From Nanohaloarchaea archaeon B1-Br10_U2g21 (GTDB lineage Archaea; Nanohalarchaeota; Nanosalinia; Nanosalinales; Nanosalinaceae): a stretch of 64,000 bases of DNA. The first letter of the stretch is position 1, and each line of letters opens with the position of its first letter. This document shows, piece after piece, positions 51,078 to 60,067 of this stretch. The translations under genes were made by a program, and so were the position numbers. The stretch is from NCBI GenBank assembly GCA_001563915.1, contig LKMP01000002.1, positions 1 through 64,000 on the forward strand, written 5' to 3'. Under the pieces are notes generated by a model, which worked only from the letters and a program-made list of their open reading frames with translations, was not told the DNA's origin and searched no databases.

Positions 51078-51509
51078 TTATCTTGTATACTTCCAGCTTT
51101 CCCCAATATTTCCGTTTTCCCTGTGATAAGACGCAATTCTCCTGATCTTAGCTTCTGTAAGCTCTAGTCTTCTAATGGCCTGCTGATCTTCTGAATTGTC
51201 TTCCAAGTGTTCAGTAATCTTTTCTGCTTTCTTGATAAGATTCGTTAGATCTTCAGGTAGTTCAAGACCTACATCATTTTCGTCTAAAATTTCTGTAATA
51301 GTTTTCTCAGTAACCTGTTCTACGCTAGGGATTCCATACTGATCTCTAATTCTTAAACCAATCTGCGCAGGCATTAGACCTTCTTCCCTTAACTTAAGGA
51401 CTAGATCTTCTACTTCATCTTCATCGTAGTCTACCCAGTCAGGTTGACTTTCTTCTACAGGTTTTTTTGATCCGGATACTCCTCTTCCGTCAGAATGCAT
51501 TCTTGCCAA
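51078..51509 (-). CDS. rps15: Ribosomal protein S15 (archaeal S13e type)
   Basis: About 143 residues. The start is TTG 51509, because ARMHSDGRGVSGSKKP is the conserved N terminus of archaeal S15 and AGGTGA stands seven bases upstream. AQIGLRIRDQYGIPSVEQVT and the C-terminal RRLELTEAKIRRIASYHREN complete the match. The RecJ-like gene follows, a pairing common in archaea. Confidence 0.93.
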   Translation of the reverse strand: MARMHSDGRGVSGSKKPVEESQPDWVDYDEDEVEDLVLKLREEGLMPAQIGLRIRDQYGIPSVEQVTEKTITEILDENDVGLELPEDLTNLIKKAEKITEHLEDNSEDQQAIRRLELTEAKIRRIASYHRENGNIGESWKYTR

Positions 51510-51644
51510 TGTTTGTTCACCTTTGCTGATACGGCTCAGCTCATACTTCGCCGCTCTAAACAATATGAGTAAGAGGAAATTTTTTAAATCAAGACCAGGC
51601 CACTAAATTTTTTGTGAAAATCAGAGTCTAGAGCTAAGAAATTC

Positions 51645-52205
51645 TTACTTATAGCGACCTCTTTGTTCTACTTCCGCCAATCTCTGGATCACATCTTCCC
51701 TAAACTCAGGCCTATATCCTTCCATAAAGTTCTCCCAGGCTTCTTCAAACTTGTCTGAGTGAGAACTCTTTAAGACTTGTTTCAGAAGATGAAGGTCTAC
51801 TGCTCGGTCTTCTGTCCGTGTACTCTGGCCGGATAGTCCAAAGTCAATTAAATATATCTTATCCGAGTGCATGATATTCTTTGTAGTCATATCCCCATGC
51901 ACTATCTCTGCAGAGTGAAGCCTGCCCAGATGTTTTCCGACTTCCCCCATTTTTTCAGCTTTAAAATTTTCTGCGAGAGATTTGCCATCAATTTTTTCAA
52001 TTTCAAGCACATAGTCTGATACCTGTTCAATTTTTGGCACGCTAACATCATGTCTTAAGGCCTTTTTCATTGAGTTATACTCTGTCTGTGTTCGCTGCTT
52101 TCTAATACGCTGGTCAAGCTCTGGATGGCGGTATTTTTTCCTAGGTCTTTCTTTGACCACTTTATCTTCTAGTATTTCTATTTCGGCTTCTGCTCCTTGG
52201 ATCAT
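51645..52205 (-). CDS. bud32: Bud32 kinase/ATPase of KEOPS
   Basis: 186 residues, the small atypical kinase that powers t6A synthesis in the KEOPS complex. GAEAEIE at the start, RHPELDQRIRKQRTQTEYNS, catalytic HGDMTTKN at 103-110 and metal site IDFGLS at 120-125. It is a separate gene, unlike the Kae1-Bud32 fusions of many Euryarchaeota. It overlaps the antiporter gene upstream by four bases. Confidence 0.93.
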   Translation of the reverse strand: MIQGAEAEIEILEDKVVKERPRKKYRHPELDQRIRKQRTQTEYNSMKKALRHDVSVPKIEQVSDYVLEIEKIDGKSLAENFKAEKMGEVGKHLGRLHSAEIVHGDMTTKNIMHSDKIYLIDFGLSGQSTRTEDRAVDLHLLKQVLKSSHSDKFEEAWENFMEGYRPEFREDVIQRLAEVEQRGRYK

Positions 52206-53806
52206 AGGTTGAGATATTTGCGGAATTCTAAAAGGCTTTTCCTACGCATCTCTTCTTTCTTTACCGGATTATTTGTGAGCGCATAAAGATCATCCACCAT
52301 TTTTTCGCTTGCAGCAATATCTGGAACCATAACATGTAAAGCACCTTTTTCAAGAAGTTCTAGGCCTTCTTTTGGATCTTCTGCTCTAACTATCTTATCT
52401 TTAGGGCTTTCGATTCCAAGTATCCGGCCTGAAATTTTGAACGATGGAACTGTTGAGATGATCAAAGCTGCGTTTTCATGATTTGCTTCATCCCATGTGA
52501 TTTCATCCATTACGTCCCCATAGACTGCTTTGAAACCTTTCTGGTTTAGTTCGGAGATTTTTTCAGGGTCATTGTCGATTACTATAAACTCTGTTTCTTC
52601 TTCCAGTAATGCCTCTACTATTTTCTTTCCCTGTATATCATAGCCTACAACGATTACGTGGTCTTCAGTTTCGTAACTCGTTCTCGAACCTCTTTCAGAA
52701 CCTATTACGTTGTATATTTCTTCTTCATATTTTTTAGTGTACGAGGAAAGGACCATTGTAGCTGTAGCCGCTAAAATAATAGCCTCAAAAGTCACATCTG
52801 TTATGAATCCAAGTACAAATCCTTGAATAGTTATTACTAATGCTAATTCGCTTACCTGATCTATAGACAGTCCTGTAAGTAGTGCCGTTCTGTTGTCATA
52901 GTTAAACATTTTTAACGATAGATATGCTGTTAGAGGCCCTACAATCACAGTTATTAGTGTAAGCCCTATTGCCGATGCTAGAACTGTTTGGCTAGGAAAA
53001 CTGAGTAATGCGCCAAGTATTACAAAGAATATTGCTGAAAAGAAGTCCTTTATTGACCCCATTGTATCTAGTAGTTCAACATTGTAAGGGAACTTTGATG
53101 CAGCTATGCCTGCTGCAAACGCCCCTACCACCATAGAAGCTCCAAGGAACTCGCTTAGACCTATAAAGCCTATTAGTAGAGATAGAGAAGCCATTGTAAT
53201 AAGCTCTTGATTTCCTCCGGCTTGTTCTGCTATAAATCCAAATACATGATCCCTGAACAGTACTGCTCCCACAATTATTAGAGCCGAGTATGCTAGTGCA
53301 AGTAAAGCTGACTCTACTGTAGTTGCAAGCACTACTGCTATAAGAGCAAAAGCCACCATATCCTGAACAAAATGCAGCGATTCGACAAGGCGGCCATGTA
53401 AAAGGTTTGTATGTATCTCTCTTTCTGTTAGTTGTAGACCTACAAGACTTGAACTCAATGCAGCCGCCATTGCAAAGTAAAAGGAATTATTTGAATCAAA
53501 TCCTAGTGCTGTAGCTAGTAGGTATGCTAATCCTCCCGTAACCAGCATCTGAATTAGAGAAGTATTAATTGCTGCTGAAGCAGTTGATTTTAAATTTTTA
53601 GGATTATACTTGAGTCCAAATATGAATACTAGGAATGCAATACCTATCTGTGCAAGATTTAACAAATCAGTACTTGATATAAGCGTTCCAGCTACTATAC
53701 CAGCAATTATATATCCTGGCAGCGATGGATGGCCAAACCTATCCATTATAAGTAGCATTATCGCCGCTGCTGCAAATATTACTGTAAAGTCTGCTAATAT
53801 TTCCAT
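52202..53806 (-). CDS. Kef-type CPA2 cation/proton antiporter with TrkA-N domain
   Basis: 534 residues: about 11-12 membrane helices to residue 370 (DRFGHPSLPGYIIAGIVAG start; SLVGLQLTEREIHTNLLHGR core), then a cytosolic NAD-binding TrkA-N domain (VIVVGYDIQGKKIVEALLE). It exchanges K+ or Na+ for H+. It overlaps the second antiporter by 13 bases and Bud32 by four. Confidence 0.9.
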   Translation of the reverse strand: MEILADFTVIFAAAAIMLLIMDRFGHPSLPGYIIAGIVAGTLISSTDLLNLAQIGIAFLVFIFGLKYNPKNLKSTASAAINTSLIQMLVTGGLAYLLATALGFDSNNSFYFAMAAALSSSLVGLQLTEREIHTNLLHGRLVESLHFVQDMVAFALIAVVLATTVESALLALAYSALIIVGAVLFRDHVFGFIAEQAGGNQELITMASLSLLIGFIGLSEFLGASMVVGAFAAGIAASKFPYNVELLDTMGSIKDFFSAIFFVILGALLSFPSQTVLASAIGLTLITVIVGPLTAYLSLKMFNYDNRTALLTGLSIDQVSELALVITIQGFVLGFITDVTFEAIILAATATMVLSSYTKKYEEEIYNVIGSERGSRTSYETEDHVIVVGYDIQGKKIVEALLEEETEFIVIDNDPEKISELNQKGFKAVYGDVMDEITWDEANHENAALIISTVPSFKISGRILGIESPKDKIVRAEDPKEGLELLEKGALHVMVPDIAASEKMVDDLYALTNNPVKKEEMRRKSLLEFRKYLNL

Positions 53807-55554
53807 TTTTCTGAAGTCTCCTTAACTTTTTGTTTTTCGATTTCAACCTCTTCTAAGAATATTTCTCTATCTTCTAGGTATAGCTTGAGCAGATCTCCTA
53901 GTTTTTCTCCCGCCAAGTGTTCTTTCAGTATCACATAATCTGCTCCGCTTTCGTATAGCTCTACAGCATCTTCAAATGATTTAGCTTTCAGAACGGTAAG
54001 ACATTCAAGTTCTTCCAATATCATTTTATTGAGATCTTGATCAGGCGCCATAGAGATTACTGCTTGAGCATTCTGAAGACTAGACTCTTTCCTGATTTCA
54101 TCATGTATAAGATCGCCGTACACTAATTCATGAGATGCATCCCTATTTTCAACACTGTGACCGGTTTCTTGAAGCTGTTCTACAACTGCAGGATTCTTTT
54201 CAACAATCAGAACATCCTCATAGAGTTCTTCGAGCAGAGGTACAAGTTCTCTCGTAGACTCATCATATCCTACTACTACCGCATGATTCCTATGTTTAAT
54301 GTCTCGCGTCTGTATAGGATTTTCTGGCTCAAATCTTTGTAGATAAGGCTCTACTCTCTCAAAGATTTCTCGGTTGTACATTACATAGTATGTAGAGATA
54401 GGCATAGTGATTATTGCCATCAAGCTCAGGAATCCTAGAATACCAGGCTCAACAAATCCTTGTGTAACTGCTAACGCTCCCAATACTAATGAGAACTCAC
54501 TGACTTGTAGCATTGAAATAGTACCAAGGAAAGAAGTCTCTAAATCAAAGTTTTGGCTAATGTAAAGACCGAAAACAATACAGAAATTGATTCCCAGAAG
54601 AAGTACCGATGCAATAACCGCTTCTTTCCAATATACTAATAGAGAACTCATATCGATTGTGAGGCCTATACTAGCGAAAAATATCACTATGAAAAAGTTG
54701 GTTACAGGAGCCATCCTCTCCTTTAACTCAGTACTATACGATGATTGGGCCAATGCAAGACCTGCAAGAAATGCTCCAATCTCAATTGAGACATCGTAAT
54801 AGTCTGAAACAAATATGAATATAAATGCCCATGCTAAGCCCACAGTGAGCAATGTTGTTGAGTTAGAGGCGCTTAATCGTAATAAAGTCGGCAATACATA
54901 CTTGCTTGTTAGATATGCGGCCATTCCTATCAGGAACATCATGAAAAATACTCTAGAAATTTGAAACATGATTTCATTGAATCCACTCATAGTGCCTACT
55001 GCTAAGATGGCCAAAGCCACTACAAGATAAAGATCCTGGAATATTAGTATTCCTACATCTACCCTGCCATAAAGCTCGTTTAGTTCATCCTTATCTCCTA
55101 AGACCTTCACGATAATTGGTGTCGCTCCAAAAGTAGTTGCCAAAGCAATCATCAATGACGTAAATAGGTCAAAACCAAGCAGTAAAGCGACTATCGTTGA
55201 TGCAATACCCTGTAACGTTGCCTGTCCCACTGCAATAAATCCTACAGGCTTTAAAATTTCCCTGACTTTTCCAAAACTCATTTCCATCCCTAGTAAGAAC
55301 AACAAAAATCCGAGGCCTAGTTCAGCAATTATGTCAATAAGTTGATCCTGTGACACTATAGGGCCATCAAGGAAAACAGATAAATCGAAGGGAAGCATTC
55401 CATGAGTAAGTAACGCATATCCTATGGGCCCTACAATCAGCCCTGTGATAATATACGCCACAATAGTCGGTTGTTTCGTCTTACGGGCTAGAAACCCGAG
55501 TAGCGTCGCTGCTATCAATAAAATTGCGAAGTCTAGTGTGAATGCTTCAATCAT
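53794..55554 (-). CDS. Kef-type CPA2 cation/proton antiporter with TrkA-N domain
   Basis: 586 residues: 12-13 membrane helices (ARKTKQPTIVAYIITGLIVG; ATTFGATPIIVKVLGDKDE core), then TrkA-N (HAVVVGYDESTRELVPLLEE) and a TrkA-like tail (LEDREIFLEEVEIEKQK). Paralog of the next gene. Two tandem antiporters may act as a heterodimer or with different ions in brine. Its start overlaps the sua5 stop by eight bases. Confidence 0.9.
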   Translation of the reverse strand: MIEAFTLDFAILLIAATLLGFLARKTKQPTIVAYIITGLIVGPIGYALLTHGMLPFDLSVFLDGPIVSQDQLIDIIAELGLGFLLFLLGMEMSFGKVREILKPVGFIAVGQATLQGIASTIVALLLGFDLFTSLMIALATTFGATPIIVKVLGDKDELNELYGRVDVGILIFQDLYLVVALAILAVGTMSGFNEIMFQISRVFFMMFLIGMAAYLTSKYVLPTLLRLSASNSTTLLTVGLAWAFIFIFVSDYYDVSIEIGAFLAGLALAQSSYSTELKERMAPVTNFFIVIFFASIGLTIDMSSLLVYWKEAVIASVLLLGINFCIVFGLYISQNFDLETSFLGTISMLQVSEFSLVLGALAVTQGFVEPGILGFLSLMAIITMPISTYYVMYNREIFERVEPYLQRFEPENPIQTRDIKHRNHAVVVGYDESTRELVPLLEELYEDVLIVEKNPAVVEQLQETGHSVENRDASHELVYGDLIHDEIRKESSLQNAQAVISMAPDQDLNKMILEELECLTVLKAKSFEDAVELYESGADYVILKEHLAGEKLGDLLKLYLEDREIFLEEVEIEKQKVKETSEKWKY

Positions 55555-56125
55555 GTAGAGCTGCCTCTATTTCTTCCTGAGAAATAGGTCCCTCTCTGTG
55601 AATAAAAACCTCACTGTTCTTTACCTCAGCAATAGTAGAAGTAGGGCCACTAGGTAAATGGCCTTTGTCAAGCACAAAGTCTACTTTTTCCAGCAACTCC
55701 TCAGAAATATCATCTACAGAATAAGAAGTCTTCTCACCAGAAATATTAGCGCTTGTTGCTATTAAAGGCGTTTTTTCTGCAATTTCTCTTGCTAGAGGGC
55801 TTGAGGAAATCCTGAAAACGAACTTGTTATTCACGTTGTCAGGCATATTATCTTTCTTTTTGGCTACCAACGTGAGAGGTCCTGGCATAAACTCTTCAAT
55901 CAGAATTTTTTCTTTCTCAGATAAATCAGCATATTCTTCAGCAACCTCTAGCGAACTGACAATAACTGTAAGGCCTTTATTTCTAGGTCTCTGCTTCGCA
56001 TCGTAAACTTTTTCCACTGCTCTTTTGTTTAGTGCATCAGCGCCCAAACCATAAGCAGTCTCTGTTGGATATACTATAAGACCTCCGTCTTTGATTATTT
56101 CTCTGGCTTTTTTATCGTCTGACAT
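55547..56125 (-). CDS. sua5: Threonylcarbamoyl-AMP synthase Sua5/YrdC
   Basis: 192 residues. GGLIVYPTETAYGLGADA at 14-31 and KVYDAKQRPRNKGLTVIVSS match the YrdC domain, with PGPLTLVAKK and LIATSANISGE following. It makes the threonylcarbamoyl-AMP that KEOPS transfers to A37 of ANN-reading tRNAs. YrdC-length, without the extra Sua5 C-terminal domain. First gene of the operon sua5 - antiporter - antiporter - bud32. Confidence 0.92.
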   Translation of the reverse strand: MSDDKKAREIIKDGGLIVYPTETAYGLGADALNKRAVEKVYDAKQRPRNKGLTVIVSSLEVAEEYADLSEKEKILIEEFMPGPLTLVAKKKDNMPDNVNNKFVFRISSSPLAREIAEKTPLIATSANISGEKTSYSVDDISEELLEKVDFVLDKGHLPSGPTSTIAEVKNSEVFIHREGPISQEEIEAALHD

Positions 56126-56181
56126 GCAGGAACTAAAACGTAAGGTGAATGTTTAAAATGCTGGGGAAAACTTGAGGTCGT

Positions 56182-56982
56182 ATGGCCATACAAAAGTTTT
56201 TCAATAATTACTTATCCAATAAATCAGTTTGGGCTGTGGCCTTACTTATTTTAGTTGCTGCAGAATCAATTTCGTATTTTGCAATTCATGTATTACGCGT
56301 TAGCAGTGAAATTCCGGTCTCTCCGGTTTCTCTAACTCTATTGATGATTGGCGGCATGTATTACCTTTCGAACCACAAGCAATTTGGCCAAAAAATTGAA
56401 GAAGTATTTTTAGTAGGTTTTACTTTCCTTGCTTTAGGCCTTGTTGGCGTACTTGCTAGCTTAGTATTCTACTTGGCTGTAATACCTGAACTGGCTCCTC
56501 TAGTGCTAGGACAGATAGTTTCAAGCCTGGAGCTTGCTGTAGTGGCTGCAGGAATAATTATTGCAATTCAAAAATTTGATGTCCAAGATTTGCTACGCAA
56601 ACTAATTATCGCATCTGCCGGATTCTTACTAACAGCTATAGGTTACTCAGCCTACGTTGGAGCATTTAATTTGTACACCTTAGCAACATTCCACGGAACA
56701 GCGACAGTAAGCTGGTTTGTAACCTCAGTATTTGCATTTTATACTGCAGAATTTCTTGCAAAAAATCTAGAATACAGAGAAAAAAGTCTTATTGCTGTTC
56801 TTTTGCCCGGATTAGTAATATTACATAATATAGCAGACTATATCGCATTATCTATTATTAGTTTCATAGATTTCGAAATAGCGGAATCTTTACAACATAT
56901 AGGTCTTGCAGAACCTTATTTAGCTAGTATTGCTGCAGCCATAACAGGTCTTTTGTATGCATTATATTTACACCTCTTTTAG
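56182..56982 (+). CDS. Multi-pass membrane protein of unknown family
   Basis: 266 residues with about eight hydrophobic helices in tight succession. Landmarks: HGTATVSWFVTSVFAFYTAE near 168-187 with a membrane His, and LHNIADYIALSII near 215-227. I recognise no family. It is divergent from sua5 with about 56 bases between starts. Confidence 0.6.
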   Translation: MAIQKFFNNYLSNKSVWAVALLILVAAESISYFAIHVLRVSSEIPVSPVSLTLLMIGGMYYLSNHKQFGQKIEEVFLVGFTFLALGLVGVLASLVFYLAVIPELAPLVLGQIVSSLELAVVAAGIIIAIQKFDVQDLLRKLIIASAGFLLTAIGYSAYVGAFNLYTLATFHGTATVSWFVTSVFAFYTAEFLAKNLEYREKSLIAVLLPGLVILHNIADYIALSIISFIDFEIAESLQHIGLAEPYLASIAAAITGLLYALYLHLF

Positions 56983-57016
56983 CGCAGACACGCTCTAAAG
57001 ACTAAGAATATACTAA

Positions 57017-57208
57017 ACTTGTCTAGGTTCGACCAGAGGCGAAGGAATACCTTACTCCAAAGGAAATAACATATGCGAGTTATCATTTGAAGACAGAACA
57101 ATTACTATTAGATATTCCGCTCGAGATCTAGATGAATTAGAAGGTGTAATAAGCAATGATAATTTTTATGATGAACTCTTGAGCCAAGAGGAAATGCAGA
57201 ATTTATAA
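57017..57208 (+). pseudogene. Pcc1-like (KEOPS subunit) C-terminal fragment without a start
   Basis: An open frame of 63 codons to TAA 57206-57208 reads STRGEGIPYSKGNNICELSF, then EDRTITIRYSARDLDELEGV and ISNDNFYDELL. The pattern PY-(R/K)-x(n)-strand, I-x-I-x-x-x-A-x-D-(L)-x-x-L-x-G-x-x-x-N is that of archaeal Pcc1. No ATG, GTG or TTG precedes it in frame and the first Pcc1 strand and helix are missing. It lies beside kae1, tail to tail. It is a truncated or frameshifted pcc1, or an assembly error here. Confidence 0.45.
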
Positions 57209-57232
57209 CCCAACCCTCCTATAACTCAATAA

Positions 57233-58180
57233 TCACACCCTTATTCCTTCAGGCCTCCAATTCTGTTTGATTTCCGAATCCTTTAAGTCTATAAACTGTT
57301 TTCGCTTAGCTTTTTTAAGGCCTCTTTCAGCGATCATTGCTGCATTGTCCATACAATACTCTTTCGGAGGGAAATATGCATTAGTGCTTCGCTGCTCACA
57401 CATGGTCTCCACCATCTCTCTGAGGCGATTGTTCATTGCTACTCCTCCTGTGAGAAGTGCTTCGTCACTGTCTGCTTGAGCCATCGCTCTTTCAAGTGCT
57501 TCGACTGTTGCAGGGTATGCATGTTCTTGGAAAGTGTTTGCGATGACCTCATCTTCAACTTTACCAACTTTTTTCTCAAGTTCTGTTACAATACCTGAAA
57601 ATGAGAAATCCATACCTTTAACTGGATATGCGATTTCAATTATTTCATCTGTCTGTTCTGCCAATTTTTCTATTTCAGGCCCTCCTGGATGAGGATATCC
57701 AATTTTCCTTGCGAGTTTGTCGACCGCGTTGCCTAGTGCGATGTCTAAGGTTTCTCCAATTATTCGATACTTCGAGTTTTTCTCTGCTATTACTTGCGAG
57801 TTGCCTCCTGAGAGGTAAAGCGTTACAGGGCTTCCCGCCTCTGTGGTGCGCTTACCTATCTCTATGTGGGCAACACAGTGATTGACGCCGATTAATGGCA
57901 CTTCATGTTTCTGTGCAAGCGTGCGGGCGGCTACTGCTCCAATATCCAAACATTGTGGTATTCCTGGCCCCTGAGAAAAAGCTACTGCATCAATTTCTCC
58001 TACTAGTCCTTTTGAAATTATTTCATGTGCTTTCTGGTAGTGATGCTCTGCTGCTTTTCTGGGATGTATACCTCCTTTTTCAGGCTCATACATTGACTTT
58101 TCATTTGTGTATATTTTTTCTTCACTAACAGTGGAAGCTGCAAAGGTATGAGCAGTAGATTCTAAGCCTAGAACTTTCAT
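57233..58180 (-). CDS. kae1: Kae1/TsaD, catalytic subunit of KEOPS
   Basis: 315 residues. LGLESTAHT at 4-12, metal ligands His101 and His105 in GVNHCVAHIE, nucleotide site YLSGGNSQV at 121-129, GGVAMNN and the third metal ligand in KEYCMDNAAMIAERG. It transfers threonylcarbamoyl to tRNA A37. All key residues are intact; no Bud32 fusion. It ends the conserved archaeal run PIN - rpo7 - spt4 - rps24e - rps27ae. Confidence 0.95.
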   Translation of the reverse strand: MKVLGLESTAHTFAASTVSEEKIYTNEKSMYEPEKGGIHPRKAAEHHYQKAHEIISKGLVGEIDAVAFSQGPGIPQCLDIGAVAARTLAQKHEVPLIGVNHCVAHIEIGKRTTEAGSPVTLYLSGGNSQVIAEKNSKYRIIGETLDIALGNAVDKLARKIGYPHPGGPEIEKLAEQTDEIIEIAYPVKGMDFSFSGIVTELEKKVGKVEDEVIANTFQEHAYPATVEALERAMAQADSDEALLTGGVAMNNRLREMVETMCEQRSTNAYFPPKEYCMDNAAMIAERGLKKAKRKQFIDLKDSEIKQNWRPEGIRV

Positions 58181-58273
58181 GTGAGAAATGTTAAAGTAGT
58201 AAAGAGTTTAATGGGCTCCCCATAAAAACACATATTGATTAATTTATTCTTCTAATATTATTTTGCTGTTTTG

Positions 58274-58591
58274 ATGAGTAAAAAACTCTATGATGATATT
58301 GTTGAATACGTGCATAAAGGAACCAGTTTCTATGAAAAGGAAACTCCTGATCTTGACTTAGAAACCCAGTGTTTCGTGTCTCATGAGAGACAGTGCGTCT
58401 TGAAAGTCCAGTTGGACGAATTAGGTGAAGTCTCTCTTGAGTATGGTAAAGATCTTCAGGACTGTGAAACTAAATCAGGATTCAGATATATGAGAACTCT
58501 TGAAAGTAAAGGAGCTACAACAGTCGAGTCTTTAGAAGACGCAGCAGAGTTCCTAATCGGTAATTACGCAGTCGATAAATTCGCTAAATGA
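58274..58591 (+). CDS. Acidic hypothetical protein, 105 residues
   Basis: Starts at ATG 58274 (a TTG precedes it). Three Cys (TQCFVSHERQCVLKV, LQDCETK) and an acidic, mostly helical outline. No known family. It is an insertion on the opposite strand within the otherwise conserved rps27ae-kae1 neighbourhood. Confidence 0.55.
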   Translation: MSKKLYDDIVEYVHKGTSFYEKETPDLDLETQCFVSHERQCVLKVQLDELGEVSLEYGKDLQDCETKSGFRYMRTLESKGATTVESLEDAAEFLIGNYAVDKFAK

Positions 58592-58619
58592 CAAAAATCA
58601 GAAAGAGAAATGAAGAAAA

Positions 58620-58769
58620 TTATTGGTGTTTAGTGTATTGACACTTACCACAACTCTTGCGGTCATCGTGTTCTGCTAAGAATGATCCGCATCTAGGGCA
58701 TTTCTCTCCCTCATATTCTCCATTTTTGTCATATTTCTCGTATAGTGGTGATTCAGAGTGTTTAGGCAT
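58620..58769 (-). CDS. rps27ae: Ribosomal protein S27ae
   Basis: 49 residues with a Cys4 zinc site: CPRCGSFLAEHDDRKSC GKC, that is Cys24, Cys27, Cys40 and Cys43. This matches archaeal S27ae (KCPRCG...AEHxDRxxCGKCxYT). It has no ubiquitin fusion. GAGGAG precedes the start, and it follows rps24e closely. Confidence 0.93.
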   Translation of the reverse strand: MPKHSESPLYEKYDKNGEYEGEKCPRCGSFLAEHDDRKSCGKCQYTKHQ

Positions 58770-58787
58770 TATAATTCTCCTCTAATT

Positions 58788-59228
58788 CTAGGCCTGATTT
58801 TTCATCCATTCTATGAATGTATTTCGGTTTTTGCCCTGTTCTTCTGCTGTGATAGCTGCTTCAAAATCAGGTTCTTCCATGTCATTCAGTGCTTGTTTAG
58901 CATCGGTAATAGTTCCTGAGACTATATCTTCATATTCTGCTGTTGCAACAGCTGTTTCATCGTCCTGCTCAACTGTTTCTTCTTCAAGCTCTTCATCATA
59001 TTCGAACTCTTCAAAAACATGGATTACTGCTTTAGCCTGTTTACTACCGTACCGACCGTAGACATTTTTAACGTCGACATTGTCTTTTTCTAAGCCTTTG
59101 TCAGCCGTTATCCGTGTTAGTACGTCTTCTTTGCTTGGAGTTGCTTCTCCACTGTGGTTTACTGTTGCTTCTACCTCTCTTCTCTCCATGAGAGGGTTTT
59201 CTTTTACTGATGTTATTTCGACTTCCAT
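58788..59228 (-). CDS. rps24e: Ribosomal protein S24e with acidic extension
   Basis: 146 residues. NPLMERREVEATVNHSGEAT then PSKEDVLTRI and VYGRYGSKQAKAVIHVFE match S24e (residues 11-71). The C-terminal half beyond about 75 is an acidic extension (EELEEETVEQDDETAVAT...) longer than the usual family length of about 100. S24e belongs to the small subunit. The extension is probably a salt-adaptation or lineage-specific tail. Confidence 0.92.
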   Translation of the reverse strand: MEVEITSVKENPLMERREVEATVNHSGEATPSKEDVLTRITADKGLEKDNVDVKNVYGRYGSKQAKAVIHVFEEFEYDEELEEETVEQDDETAVATAEYEDIVSGTITDAKQALNDMEEPDFEAAITAEEQGKNRNTFIEWMKNQA

Positions 59229-59242
59229 ATTATTTTTTCACC

Positions 59243-59425
59243 TTATTTTACTCTTACCGCATATCTTCCCGGAGTTTGAATACCTGCTTCTTCTGCTATT
59301 TCAGATTCCGCATCATATACAACAATGAGTCCGCTCCAAGAGTTCGATAGCACATTGTTTTTGCATACAGGACACTCATCAGAGTTCTCTACTATCCTCT
59401 TACAGTCTGTACACGCTCTAGCCAT
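59243..59425 (-). CDS. spt4: Transcription elongation factor Spt4 (RpoE'')
   Basis: 60 residues from the ATG at 59425, fixed by GGAGG eight bases upstream and by the family start ARACTDCKRIV. Zinc Cys5, Cys8, Cys18 and Cys21, then NVLSNSWSGLIVVYDAESE and IAEEAGIQTPGRYAVRVK, full length. It pairs with Spt5 to make RNA polymerase processive; it follows rpo7 by four bases. Confidence 0.95.
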   Translation of the reverse strand: MARACTDCKRIVENSDECPVCKNNVLSNSWSGLIVVYDAESEIAEEAGIQTPGRYAVRVK

Positions 59426-59429
59426 TAAC

Positions 59430-60005
59430 TCAGACCTCCTCTTCTTCTGCTTCAAGTTCTTCTTTTTCTTCTTCGTATTCTTCAATCCATTCCTGTTTTC
59501 CTAATCCAGGTTGTCTCATTGTCAGGTTAATCTTATTTGAGTCTTGTTTGCCTAGACTAACAGCGATAATTCTTGTAGTCACTATATCATTTACTGTCAG
59601 GCTTTTTTCCTGCTCATCACTTGTAAGCATTAAATTTTCTTCATCCAAGTTCATGTAGTCATCCGTTACTTGTGAAATGTGGCATAGACCATCAAAAGGC
59701 CCTATCCTGATAAATGCTCCGAATTCTGTCAGATCTACTACTTCTCCATTTATTACTTCATGAAGTTCTGGTTCAAAGACAATTGCTTTGTATCTTGCTG
59801 TGTAGTGGATTCCCGCATCTTCTGGTTCAATTTCTCCGCCTTCGATTTCTTCTACATCTTCAACCGCGATAATCACACCTAGTTCTGAGTCGATTTCGCC
59901 TTCTTTTTCTGCTATAAGACCATTCTGGACGCTTTCTTCAAGATCTTCCCCAAGGTGTTGGGGAGGAACCCTTACAGAGTCCTCAATTGTAATTCGTTTG
60001 TACAT
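59430..60005 (-). CDS. rpo7: RNA polymerase subunit Rpo7 (RpoE')
   Basis: 191 residues. N-terminal RNP-like domain (EDSVRVPPQHLGEDLEESV) and an S1 domain (ELHEVINGEVVDLTEFGAFI, GPFDGLCHISQV) are the two domains of Rpo7. It forms the polymerase stalk with Rpo4. An acidic tail (EEEKEELEAEEEEV) ends it. Confidence 0.95.
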   Translation of the reverse strand: MYKRITIEDSVRVPPQHLGEDLEESVQNGLIAEKEGEIDSELGVIIAVEDVEEIEGGEIEPEDAGIHYTARYKAIVFEPELHEVINGEVVDLTEFGAFIRIGPFDGLCHISQVTDDYMNLDEENLMLTSDEQEKSLTVNDIVTTRIIAVSLGKQDSNKINLTMRQPGLGKQEWIEEYEEEKEELEAEEEEV

Positions 60006-60067
60006 TTATCTCTCTACCTCTACGGAACTAAAATCGACTTTGGAACAAAGTTTTAATAGTGGTACGC

